Shown here: in pieces, positions 27,463-40,000 of the stretch
Numbering within the stretch: position 1 is the stretch's first letter
Layout: each line of letters starts with the position of its first letter
Assembly: GCF_002443255.2 (NCBI RefSeq)
Contig: NW_019211455.1
Span: forward strand, 52,848,801 to 52,912,800
Direction of reading: 5' to 3'
DNA: 64,000 nucleotides
DNA from: Varroa destructor
Taxonomy: Eukaryota; Arthropoda; Arachnida; Mesostigmata; Varroidae
Program-made: the position numbers and the translations under genes
The notes under the pieces: model-generated
Databases searched by the model: none
Told to the model about the DNA's origin: nothing
The model's input: the letters and a program-made list of their open reading frames with translations, nothing else

Positions 27463-27494
<32 letters not shown>
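27463..27494. repeat. (GCCA)8 microsatellite
   Basis: Eight uninterrupted GCCA units. No promoter or exon could be tied to it. Confidence 0.97.
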
Positions 27495-28623
27495 CTCGTC
27501 GACTTGCTCGCTAGGCTGAGTTAGCAACTTTGGTTAACCTACCTCTAAACAATTTAATCTTTCGGCTCTTCCTTTATCATTACCAGCGTAGAGCTCGCGT
27601 AAGTGCGCCGAGCTACGAAGTGCCGTGGACGATGAGCGACACGCCAACTATCCGACGGAATGCCAGCCACCCTAGCGACGACCAGCAGCCATCTAAATAT
27701 CAAGGCATGAATTAAGAGCCCGATATGGCTTGCTCTATGCCTGTTGTTGTCTAGTGTTTGACAGCGTAGGTCAGTCCATTGCTATTTGCGCTCGAGGTTG
27801 GGTCCACACTTATGCCCTGAGCTTTCTTTGTGTCTCCCATTTGGCGAGTAAGGTGGCGCATGCATTCGTGACAACTGTTTCGTTAAATAGTGTTAGTTAA
27901 AGTTTTGCTTGTGAGTACTGGGAAGTTTTTCGAAAAGAACCAATTTTCCTGATGACAGTAATATAACCAAGTCGGGAATCTTTCCTGGGTACGTTGACTA
28001 ATACATTGTAATTCACGTAATACACTTTTTAAGCTGAGAACGTCCCTACTGACGGAAAAAATGTTTTCTTTTACATCATTCAGTGTCTAAGAACTTTGAT
28101 AATTTCTGTTTGAAACTGATTTGACTACTTACGTTCCTTTCACACGCGTCATAAAGTGGTAAATATGTAAGGTAATGTAGAAGTTTGTATCTAATTTAAT
28201 TAAATGTTTCTGATACTTCTGGCCCAGGTGATCGTGAATAGTTGATATTTGAATGGAGTGAGCCTCAAACAGGGTATGTATCTTTGACCAGCCCGCCTTA
28301 GCAAAACATGCATGAGACATGTCTTCGGCTAGCTATACTAAGCGAAAACATATTGAAAAACCTATTAAGAATAAGGACTGTGCAAAACTGATTGGATTAC
28401 CGCGCTCTTTTATACCACGTCCAGCATGCGGCTACTCTGAAGATAAAAAGCTCTGATTAATGGAAACGGAGCAGTTTCAAAAGATGGAAATTGCCAGCAG
28501 GATGGACGAAACAAGCGGCTTTAGAGTACAATTATAGGAAATAGTAAAAGGTCTCATATCTTTCTCAATTCAAGTTCAATACACATTCTCAACTCCAAGT
28601 TCCCATTTGGTAATAATAATGCT

Positions 28624-28645
28624 ATAATAGTATTTATACTATTAT
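28624..28645. repeat. 10-bp perfect AT hairpin with 2-nt loop
   Basis: ATAATAGTAT, loop TT, ATACTATTAT. Low complexity makes it weakly informative. Confidence 0.85.
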
Positions 28646-31016
28646 TGAAGCTATGTCACAGTTAAATTCATCTAGCTCTGCTTTCAACAGCTGAGTAAAT
28701 TGTTGAGAATCATGCAGCTTCATATCGACGATTAAACTCTACCTTTTGCAAAATGCATCCTCGAGGGTAGCAAGTGCCCGGCGTCCCTAGGCGCAGAGGT
28801 AGGACATATTTCAGTCCTCACCAAATCTCGTCCCTAGTTCTGATTTAGCCGCTTAGGCTCCAGTAGGAAATGAGTGATCAAAGCCTAAAGGAGTATGCAA
28901 TCGACATATTGAGTTGTAACCGCTAGGCATTAATTCCTCTACAAACGACATATCAAACGTAGTTCTTAAACTACATATAACTACGTATACCAGCTGTTTG
29001 ATGTTCATTTCTTTCCTCTTGAAATAAATGTGCCCGCGGCACCATCACACTTGGCTCCGAGACAGGTATTAGCTCGGTCTCGTACACCGTTACGATCGAA
29101 TAATAAGTCACCATTTCAGGAGAAACTATTGTTTAGGAGAAGGTGACGTCTTTTGATCCTTTTTTCCCCACTCCGTATATGCTCCTGAACCGTCGCAAAC
29201 GGAGTGGAATCAGCTGTCGAACCACTTACGGAACGTTGGCAGCTCTAGCGGCTAGTCGTAAAAGAGCAAACAGTCTGAATAAGATATCTCTGCTGTTTTT
29301 GGTAAGTGCTAAAAAGCCAGTATCGTCATTCAAAAGATGACGGCAATGGAGCGACGCCTCAGAATTTAATATGAAAACAGACGCCCTGTCTACCGTATGT
29401 CAATCATTGCCGTCTGCAGTCATTGATCGCTAGGTAAGCCATTAGGTGGTTGATATCACTTTCCACTTCCATGCCAAGTACTGGACAGAAGACAAAACCT
29501 AACTAACGTTTTCCTTGCGCCCTGCCCAACAACTCCATTAATCTAGTTCTACTCGTTTGTTTTTGTTAGTTCCGATTTAGGACAAAGCCCCGGCCCAATT
29601 ACGTCATTCTTTATTCAATATCAGTTCAGATATGATGTTTTCTGAGAGCGATAGAAGCACTGTTACAAATGCCAAAATGACGTTCAAAAAGAATACCGCC
29701 TTGGTGTCGTGACAAAAGAGGAGCTGACCAAGGCGTCTTCAATCCAAGGCCCGTGCTTCTTTTCCTACTTGGTGTCCTTTGCTGGCGCTTACTCTTCAGT
29801 TCGTCATGCTTAGCCAGTCTTTATGAAGGTCAGCCTTTTCTATGCCTTCGAAAGCTCTTAAGAAGCCTACAGAAGGAACTTGCAGGCCTGTGCGATACCC
29901 CAAGATTTTCGTTCCCATTATATTCCCTCAGTCCTCCCCCCTTTCTTCCAGTGCCCCTGCGTCTTTTTGCTGCCTAAGCTATTTCCTTCACGCAACCGTT
30001 TCTACACTACCGATTTTTGGGACATCAGAGATCTTGGCACTTGCCAAAAGAAGGATTGAGAACGAGAAACGTCAAAGAAGGCTTCTGATATCAAGGGTGT
30101 GTTGCTAACGATTTTCGATGGAAGTCAGTCCAGAAAAACGGGGGATAAATAGTGACCTCAAGGCTCTCCTTCTGCGGCTGACGATGCAAGAAACATAGGA
30201 TGGCCGACCGTTTGGAGGTCCGTATGCCTGACCAAATTTTTCGAAGTTCGATCAGGATCGTAGATGCACCTCTCTTTTTATGGAGCCCGCGAGCTACTTG
30301 CGCTTTCGCAAGTTTATCGACAAAACGCTCTATCTGACACATACAGTGATACGGTAGCTCGGTAACGCAATGTCGTATCTATTGGAGGGTTTAGTCTAGC
30401 TTTTCTTCAAGTATGACTGAAAAAGGGAGATGATTCGCAGGTCGTACAGCATTCCCTAGAATAAACGTGCTGTCAAACCGGACGCAACGAAACAGCAATG
30501 TGTTCCTCGATGAAGCGCTTCTGAGAATTGAGGGTAAGCGTATTTGACGTAACTAATTCAGCAGGGACTGAGTTCGATAAATTGCTTTCAGATGAGTCCG
30601 GAAAATTGATTTATCAATGCATAGATGTTAAAATGATGACCGTATTAGCTAAATGGGAGTCATCATCATGGACACGGTACCTTGTCAGCCGAAACTCGCT
30701 CTGACTAATATATGTGTTTTTCGCGGGTCGGCAGACGAGACCGAGTTAATAACGCCTATCCCGGAACCGAGTGTATTAGTGTCGCGTACATGTTTACTTC
30801 AAGAAAAGGAATAAGGTCGACGAAAGAACTCAACATCAGACTGCTATTATATGTAGCTATATATAATTCGTATTGATATATAATAAATAATGTTTGCCGG
30901 TAGCAACTCAAGGTGTCGATCGCGTGTTTATTTAAGCATCGATTATTCATTTCCGTCTGCAATCTAAATGGCATGAAATAGCTAAACAAGGGCCAAATTT
31001 GGCCAAAATAATGAAT

Positions 31017-31047
31017 TTTGGTGAGAATATACATATGCATATATAAG

Positions 31048-31080
<33 letters not shown>

Positions 31081-31090
31081 CCTCACCAAA
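31017..31090. repeat. Palindromic AT-rich element with (AT)n arm
   Basis: TTTGGTGAG at 31017-31025 is the exact reverse complement of CTCACCAAA at 31082-31090. The DNA between them is almost wholly alternating AT (pure from about 31057 to 31080), so most of the 74 bp can fold into one long stem; the outer 20 positions of each arm agree at 18. It resembles a small palindromic AT-rich repeat with non-AT boundaries. Confidence 0.9.
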
Positions 31091-34000
31091 CATAGTAATA
31101 AACAGAGACAACTAGACTGTTCTATCCAGTCCTGAGATCATATATACATCTACATACGTATACTGAATACGAAATGAATATTAAGAAATGCTTAAAAAAA
31201 AAATCGTGTTCTCTACGTAATTATTAATTTATAAATTATAATAACACGTTTAGATCATACTAGCTATATGTGTAACAACTTCTGCCGGGTCTAAGGTACA
31301 TGGACAACCCAATCATCTGAGGCGTACTTCAATCTTGACATATTATTTTATGTGAGGGGGCGTTTTATTTTGATAGATTAATTTATTTTGGCGCTCAACC
31401 CACTTCGCTTCGCGATGTTCGCAGATACTGGTTAAGTTGCAGTGGAATAAGCGGAAAACAGTACGCAAACGCGCATGTCAGTATTACGATCGAACAAGTC
31501 TCTTACGTTTATGACCCTTTATTGGCTTACTTGTGCAAGAGAAGCACCATTCTAGCTTGCGAAAAGTCCAAAACGTCGATTACCTTGGGAGAACTTACTC
31601 ACAGTTATTTTTCGAAGGGAGACGAATGAAAACGTTAGGCAGTTCGATTTCTTACTTAATCTGAGTCTGATAGGTTAACCGTAGAAACTTTAACTAACAC
31701 CAGCCGCTTGAGCGGGATACTTAGAGCGCAACAAGTAGTGATCATTACTCGAATAGTGAATGGCAGGATTCAACCTTGATGGTCCAGGGACCCAACATCC
31801 ATGGCACAGGCAGCTGAATACGCAAAAAACCCGAGGCCCTATACGTGTAGCTGAATTACGATAGAGCAACAAAAACCTGACTGTGATAATCTCATTGCAC
31901 GTCACCGTTTCCAAGTAGCCGCTGTGATTTGTTTGCCCTCTATGGTCTCAGAATGTGACATCGGCCTGGAAATCGGCACCCCAAACGACCGAAGACAGTG
32001 AACAACGTATTTGCATATACAATAACACAGTCGTAACAAAGTTCTTGTGGTGGGTTAGATCGGGTTGAACTCGGTCGCTCTGATGTGCCCCAATCGTAAT
32101 GGTAATCGCGTTTTTGTCGTTTTTTTGAGTTCATCTTCCGTTAGAGGAAACATGCGGCCCGAGCTAGCCTGGATTGCCTGTGTCAGAGCAATTAGGCCCG
32201 TGCTCACTGCCAAAGGTGGTAACAACTATGCATATGGTAAGGCACAGAGCACGTGCTCTACAAACCTAGTCGTACCAATATGATGATGATACCAATGAGG
32301 CTTCAACTGGGGTGCAAATGTCGTACCAGCATTCATATGAACACTAAAGTATATATCATTAATTGAGTTATTTGTAACCACAGCCCTACAACGTTAAGTT
32401 CATGTTTACTTATATATAGCGACATAGAAGCGAGTTGGAGCAAGTTCGGTTTCCGCAGGAGAGATTTTTTACAGATATAGTCCTGTATTATTTTCTAGTA
32501 GGTTAATAAGCTATTTCGTTACTGTTAATTCTAGCTAAGTTGCGCTCTAATTATACATAAAAATGCCTTGTTACACAGAAGCAAGCCACTCAGTGTTCAA
32601 TTGTACCGTGGTCAATGTCACTGAAATAGCGGCGACATCAGGGGTAATATATATATCACTGCTTTTGACTCGTATATTAGAAACGAAAACATCCATCCTG
32701 TCTGTTTTTTTCTAGAAAGACTTAATATACAGCTGGATCACCGACGCATTAGTAACATATTTACCGAATAAATGTAAAAGTAGGGACAAGTGTATTGGTC
32801 TAGGTTGGAAATCAGGAGCAGGCATGCAGTTTGTGTCGTACGGCGGCGGAGGGCAGCTATCTGAAGTAATGCTTAACGATAATATCGAACGAAAGACTCG
32901 AGACACATCTACTTCACCAGTACGTAACGAAACAACTATCTAAATCAAGAGTAACAGCAGTTGTATTGGCCGAATCCACGCATCGATAGCTACTGATGCA
33001 CAAGCAAGTTCCTGATAGACAATATTATCTTTAAAGTTCTCTGTTGCCGCCATAACACACGTGAACATTGCTACCGCTTTAACTGTAGCATTCAGTTCCT
33101 ATTCTTTTTCTATATCATACATAGCGTAGTCGATTGCTTGATGGAATGAACTGGACCGTTTCTGTATTTCAATACGTCGCATCTTATTTGCAACATCTGC
33201 ACACAAAATGCAGAATAGACAAGTACGTAATATTTTTAGTGCCCTCTGTTTAATGGAACCGCAGCTCCAGATTGTTGTCTTATGCTACTGCGGGTTACCA
33301 AGTTCGGTCGCTAGCCGGCGTTATAGTGCAAAATGGTGACGACCTTGATGCCAACAGGCCCGGTTGCACGCTGGCAGTATGCGGAGGTAACGAGCTGGAT
33401 AAAGTGGCACCACACGGAAATACAGTAACGTAATTTTCCTTATTGCTTGTCTACAAGGGCCATGAGGAACGCTTGGACGTATTGGCCAGATTCCCCAGCA
33501 CGACAAAGGAGAAAGTATCCGAAAAGACAATAAAAAATGGTCAACAATGATCCACTTGTGAAACCTAAAATGCAAAAAACAAAAAAAGTTACAGTAAGTA
33601 ACTTCGAATAAGTTAAGAAAAGCACATTATTGTACTTTTATGTAACTTACAGCTTTGTCCGACTTGTATGAACTAGGTCAAAGGAACAATAAAAAAGTGC
33701 TTTTCTTCACTATTGGCCACAAGTCTAGATAGGTCTATAGACATGCATAGATTATAATACATAGTCAACCTATGAACTACCTTAACGTTCGGCTTTGGTT
33801 TGTCATAACTAAATGAGCAATGTTTATTAAGCTCGTTTACTTTCTGCCAATCCTGTCCTTCTTCGCGCCGGGCGCCGTGTTACTAGTTTTCAAGTGATGA
33901 CAGGCGCGATACCGCAACGAAAAAAAACCGTCCTCGACAATTAGATTTGGTTAGCAATGGTCCGTCCAGGCAAGCGCGTTTTACTTATAACAAAAACTGA

Positions 34001-37000
34001 TTTGATACCGTAGCTTTTTTTCATAGCCTTTCTCACTAGAAGTTGTTCTCGCCCGCCTTCGAATTAGAGCCATGATAAAAACACATCACTATCGGAAATG
34101 GGTCAGGCGCAAGCACCTTTTACCAATGGATAAGTCCTTGTCAAGGCTCGACACAATGTGGGAAGTTACCGCACAGTATTTACGTGTACATACCGTAGAC
34201 GAGTAAGGAAAGAAAGATGGCTGGAAGCTGTAGCGGTAAAAAGGTTCCATAAGAAACAGTCACGAAGCTGACTTTGATAACGTTAAGCAATAACGTTACG
34301 TATATATCATTAACAAAATTAGTCGATTGCCCGGTCGATTTTGATTGTTAGTATCTATTTTTCGCTGCTACTTCATTTCGCGCTTAAATCGATCAACAAT
34401 CTGGACTTCAGTCAAACGCCGATGAGAGCGATTCGAAACGGCCAATCCAACAGAGGAAACCGATCGTGAGCGATAAGTTGATTAGCAAGACCTCAATTTT
34501 CGTCACTGTAATTTTGCAAACTTTGATAATGGTCCAACTTACTTCTCCAGATTTCGTTAAAGTATGAAACCAACGAGAAGTGGCACGTAAGTGAAGCGTA
34601 GTAGCGATCAACTTAAGCTTGAGATTTAATTCATGCCCTTTGGCACTAGCATTCGATGTGGCCGTGTCGTATGTGCGACATATTGGTGGCAAATATTGCC
34701 CGCCAATACGCGAACAGCATAATCTTAAGAGGTTACGTATTTCCTGGTAGCAATTATGCAGCTACAATTGCATTTTTCTGAATAATTGTATAGACAATTC
34801 GGAAGGCTTTAGCTACGAATGGCATATGGTATGTACTTGCCATCTGAAAATGATGTCTAATTCACTTCTGCTTAGTTTCGCCATACCTATGCCGTAGAAA
34901 TGCACGTATTTTTATGTAAATTGCTAGGGATTCTGTGTCACTAATGTTTGCGTTGCTACAGATATATCTGCAGGGAGTCTGCGCTTTTGGTATGTCAGTG
35001 ACAACGTTATTCCTCTCCTTGTCATTTTGCCCAAGTTGAATGTTATCGTCACATTTTTGTCGATTCTTAATGATACTTCCTGCTAGTATTTTAAATCGTT
35101 ACCGCGAAAACCTACGAAAGCTTATTCTGTAATCTGTAAACGAACGACTATGCACAATGGGTACGTGTAGACCTACAGAGACGGTAAATAGGATTGATTG
35201 TAGAACCTTGCCTAAATCTGATTGAAGCTAATATATCTGTCTATTTACCACTTCGGTTTTTGGAAAATGCCGCATTCTTTGATGATTTACTTCTAAAATT
35301 GTTGCTCTGGATATATCACTGTATTACGTGTGAGGACATAGGACGTATGTAATCGTCTCACGCATATGTAGAGGATTTAAGAATACTTTTATGTTACTCT
35401 GTAAAGAAAAATCGTCCAAAGTCCAAGGAATCCATTCCGCCTCGTGTTTCTTTCGTAGAAACTGCGGTTAACGAATCAATTTCCCTTGTTGTTTCCCGTT
35501 ATGTTTGTCGTCAAGGCTTTGCTATTGATAATGTCTAGAATAACCAGAAGCCTTCTCTTTTTGCCTATCACTCACTGGCAGCGTTCGCTTTTTCTGTGTT
35601 CTAAAGTCGACCCATACCTCCGCATATGAAACCGCTCCCCCAGAATTTTTCCAGATATCGGACTTCCAAGACTCTTTGTTTGCGTTAAACTTTTCGTATT
35701 GCTACGCTTTCTTTGTCTCTCTTTGTTAGTAGTACTCGTAATAGTTTACTAAAGGCATGTTTCTGTGGCTTTTGTTGGTGCTTTTAATAAAATAAAGCAC
35801 AGGCTACCGTTTTGTAGAAAAAAGGTCACCGAGGAAGAATCGGTTGATGGCCAGGCGAAGGCCAACTTGAGAAGAGTTCACGATCCTCTTCACTTCTATT
35901 TCTCGTCATATACCATAACCAGCTCTTGTTTGGTTTAACTCAGAATTTTGGTCTTGCTATTGATCGGTTTAAATTTTTGGCCCTTGAACCTAGACTTCCA
36001 GCGTCAGCAAATTAACATCCATTCAGTCTCCTTAGCTAGTCCCGGTACGGTCATATGTTTATATGCATTAGATGAGTGTCAACTTCCCGTGAAAATAAGG
36101 CAAATGTATAGACGACCAGGCAAACGTCGAGTGTGTAAACTTGGAATCTCGTTTTTGTATCTGTGTATATGTGTTTGTATATGCGTCGCCGGAACGTATG
36201 CACTACACGAATACTGACAGGTGAAGTCAACTCGTAAACAAAGCGTTGTACAAGATAAAACCGAGGTCGAGATATACCACGAATAAAACGAGTTAACGAG
36301 CTAGATATTCTTAAGCACCCGACGCCATGCGATGTTGTTGTTGTTGTTGACACAAAAGGTCAAGGAATCCCTTTTTGCTCAGAAGACTTCTGTCTAAAAT
36401 TATTTGTCGACCTGTGTTAAATTGATATTGATTAAATGTCTATGCCCTTGACTTTTTTTCAGGAGACGATTGCAGTTTCGGAATTATGGAAGCGTAAAAA
36501 TATTTTTGGCGCCGTAATTGTCTTAAAAGAAAAATCAAATATTCATCGAGGGTTGCAATTACAAAGTTAGACTCGTGTTTTTTTTTCAAGAAAAATTATC
36601 CTAGAGCAGACGTTTACCTATAAACTTTAACTGCGTTTTAAAGTTCGATTTCTTTTTGTAATTGCTACATTCTTTTACAAAGGGATTCACTATAATGAAA
36701 AGCATTCGCACATAAAAACACAATTATTACATTACTGTTATTAATTACAAAATAGTAGGTCCCAATGTTACATTTCCTATTTAGTATTGCAGTAATATAC
36801 ATTTATTTTATCGACGCTGCCGCGATTCTAAGGTTTAGCAAACTGTCTTTCACGCTCTAATACACTTTCATCTATCATTACAAGTACCTTTTCGCTCCGA
36901 ACCCCTCCTATTTCTTATATATTACGTGCGTTTTTCATGGTGCTACTTTTCATAGTGGCCGACTTCTTTCCATTCCTTGTCTAAACAAACTTTGCGAAGC

Positions 37001-40000
37001 AAGAAAAATGCCACGAAATTTACATTTATGTTAGCCAGTCAATTAGTCAGTTCCACAAGGCCACACCTCGTCCACGTTTACCGCCTTTTGACACGCCCTT
37101 CCAGACAAAGCGGAGATTTGATAATGATACGAATTTTTTTTTCTCGACCTAGGATCGTACGCACATGATCCACTCTCGCGTCTTGTAAAGGAAATCTAAT
37201 GAAAAGAATTCTCCGGCTAACAGGGATACTTTTCGCTGAATCGAGCTATCTTCGTTCTGTGCCCTATACTCGTTGTCTAGAAACTCAGCGTTTTGGTCGT
37301 TGTTATTTGCGGTCCACCCACGATGAGCGTATAGGTATGATATTGGCCGTTTTCTCCATTGGCACTTCGGTTGACATCCATTTTATTAGCTCTACGAGCA
37401 GAGGGTTCTGCCTGTTACGTTTAAGTGCCAAGGGCCGATTTACGGATTGCCGACGGGGTTTGTTTCCTCAATGTCGTATTCCTTTTTCTTCCTCTTTTTT
37501 TCGAGAAGTTTCAAACGATTCCTGCGACTCCTTCCCTGCGGTTCCTGCAAAGAGACAGTCGCCATACGTCCATTTGTGAGGGACGCTGCAACTCAGGCAA
37601 GTATCGGGCATCTTCCGCTTGCTGTGAGGACTCCTTTTCTGTTCTGCTTTGGTGAAAAGAGACAAAACCACAGCTTCTGACAGGATTTAAGAGGTCTAAA
37701 AACTAAGGCGTCAACAAGGACCTTAGCAGCCGCTGTGAAAGATGCGAGTAATGCCCCATTCTCACCGTTTTTAGTTGTCGATCTAGTAATTACTCGTCGT
37801 GTTCAACATCTAACTAAGCCCAGACCCCGTTAGTCTAGACGTTCTACTACAGGTACGAATAATGAATGAATGAGTTCGTTCTGCAGAATATCACAACAAG
37901 CGGCAGGCGAATCTAAACTCGAAAGCCGTGAGCGAATATATTGCGGAGTTATTGCAGGCGATTACCATAAAATATAAGGGACCAACTGGTTGAGTTGTCA
38001 GACGCTTACTTTATGGTAATTGTGGGGGCGAGATACAAATTGCAGGGCAGAGGTAACGATCTACTTCATTTGGTTTGTCTCTAATCTAGGATGCATGTCT
38101 AAGTTACCCTTAACGGCACAAAACTCTGTCCGAACAGCTCGAGGACATTAACATTGATTATGGACTAGTGAAGCAAAAATAATGCACCGCTCAGAGACGA
38201 CGTCCGGCAAGGACACGGCTTATATAAACACAGCTTTCAACCCTTGTTGGAGGGGAACATAGATGGAGAAAAACATTACAGGCGGCAATTTTTGCATGCC
38301 ACGACGAACGCGGACAAAACCGCATGTTTTCAAAGGCTTATCTTCTACTTTTATGTGAGGCGCTGTCGACGATACGAAGGCAGAGAGAAGCACGACCGAA
38401 GCGCCAAACATAGAATAGACTACAGGATGCATATCGCATGACTTAGGTAGTACTATTCAAAACACACAACCTTACAGGCTAAGCAAGCTGGACTACACTA
38501 GCCCGTGCAAAAGTGCCGACGGGCAACGTATCACAAGCTTGCAACAATATTTTTAAAATAGTTGACGAGGATAAAAATATAGCCCACAAAAATGGATATG
38601 ATTTCGCTGACGGCTTCAGGATGCCTCTGCTCTTATCCAGCATTTATCACATCACGCAGTAGGCAAAATAAAATTCCAGTAAGCGTCTAAAAGCAGAAGT
38701 AATTTAGTAAAAAGGCTAAAAACGACTAGTTTTTATCTATATTGTCACGTTGTAATTTGAACGTTTTTTTTTTTCGTTATCATAACACGACAAAGAAATT
38801 AAATAATACGAACAGTACCGGGTACGGCAGTGTTTTCTAATAACTGCTAGTATGTGTTAGCGCTTTCCAGCGCTTGCAAGTCGACATGATCGCCTTTTCC
38901 CCGTCGTAGCACCTTTTGCTGGCTCTGGCAAATAGTCGCTATCGTTCATTAGATTGTCTGGCCCTAATATTTTCGCTCTATTTTTTCTGCGGTTTTTGCC
39001 AACTTTTTTTTGTAAGATTCCTAGACAATTAACAAACGGCAGAGCACATTCAAGACAAACGCAATGCGTTTGGCGACAACGAAACGACGCCAGGTAAAAC
39101 ATCGACGAAGGCCGCTATCGTGAAAACGGCCACGGGGCTAAAACGCTTGATTCAGTTTCGCTTAGTCTCGATGGTGTAAATAGCAAACCGCACCATCGCC
39201 ATAGCGGACTGAATGAATACGGCAGCATTACAGTTACGTCGAACGTGTCGACACGTTTTTATCTTTAATGAAGATCAACCTAAAACGTTGCCGGACAGAC
39301 GAGACAGACTCCGGTACAGCTGTGGTAGTCTGGAGGGCCTTCGCGCCATCGTGGTGATTTGTGCCATGTTGCGTCTTTCGCTCTCGGTGACAGTGGTCTG
39401 CTTGACACCGATTGTATGTTTTTATCTAGGGCACACGAGCCAACCCACAATTCGAGCAAAGGAGAGAGAGGTCGGGCAGGTACGAAATTGTACAAATTGG
39501 AAAAGAGCAAAGGGAACGTCTGTGTTGTGATTGTTGATCCAAGCCAGTGATAAACAACTCACCACCGGGCGAAATGACTTTCAAGCGGAAAGCAAATGGC
39601 TTCCGTTTTGAGAACACGCTCTCACTAAATAAGAAAAATTGAATATTCGGTTGATTACTGTTTGTTTTCGTTGAAAACAGAATATACTAATGTTAACGGT
39701 AGGAGTAGATACGATATCTGGGGAGCATGGTAGAAGTTACGAAATAAATGCATTTAATTTTCAAGAAAATCATTCTTCCATTAATCAATCTTTGTTAGAG
39801 TGGAGCTGAATGAACTCAGCAGAGTGCGACATTTCCTGGCATCCCAGGATAGTCGACCAGTTGAAGTATAAATTTTGCCATAACTCCTGATCGCTCACAG
39901 GTAACGAACTGAATATTAACTGATCAGCCACTTAAAAGGAAGTTCAAGTTCATATAAATAATAACGACAAACTTCATACATACACTTCCATGTAAAAAAA

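Larger units (their letters stand above)
24772..31016. other. Non-coding stretch
   Basis: Only short frames (under 90 codons). Simple repeats are listed separately; a 14-bp palindrome GGCCAAATTTGGCC sits at 30991-31004 just left of the AT-rich palindromic element. Confidence 0.7.

Noticed and set aside
27463..27494. GCCA repeats considered as a CRISPR or regulatory array
   Set aside because: A 4-bp period without spacers is a plain microsatellite.
30991..31004. Perfect 14-bp palindrome GGCCAAATTTGGCC
   Set aside because: About four perfect 14-bp palindromes are expected by chance in 64 kb, as is true for AGAGCACGTGCTCT at 32246-32259.
37199..37579. 126-codon plus-strand frame, with overlapping frames in other phases
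   Set aside because: Pyrimidine-rich DNA with few stops produces several overlapping frames on both strands; the product is Ser/Phe/Arg-rich with no domain.
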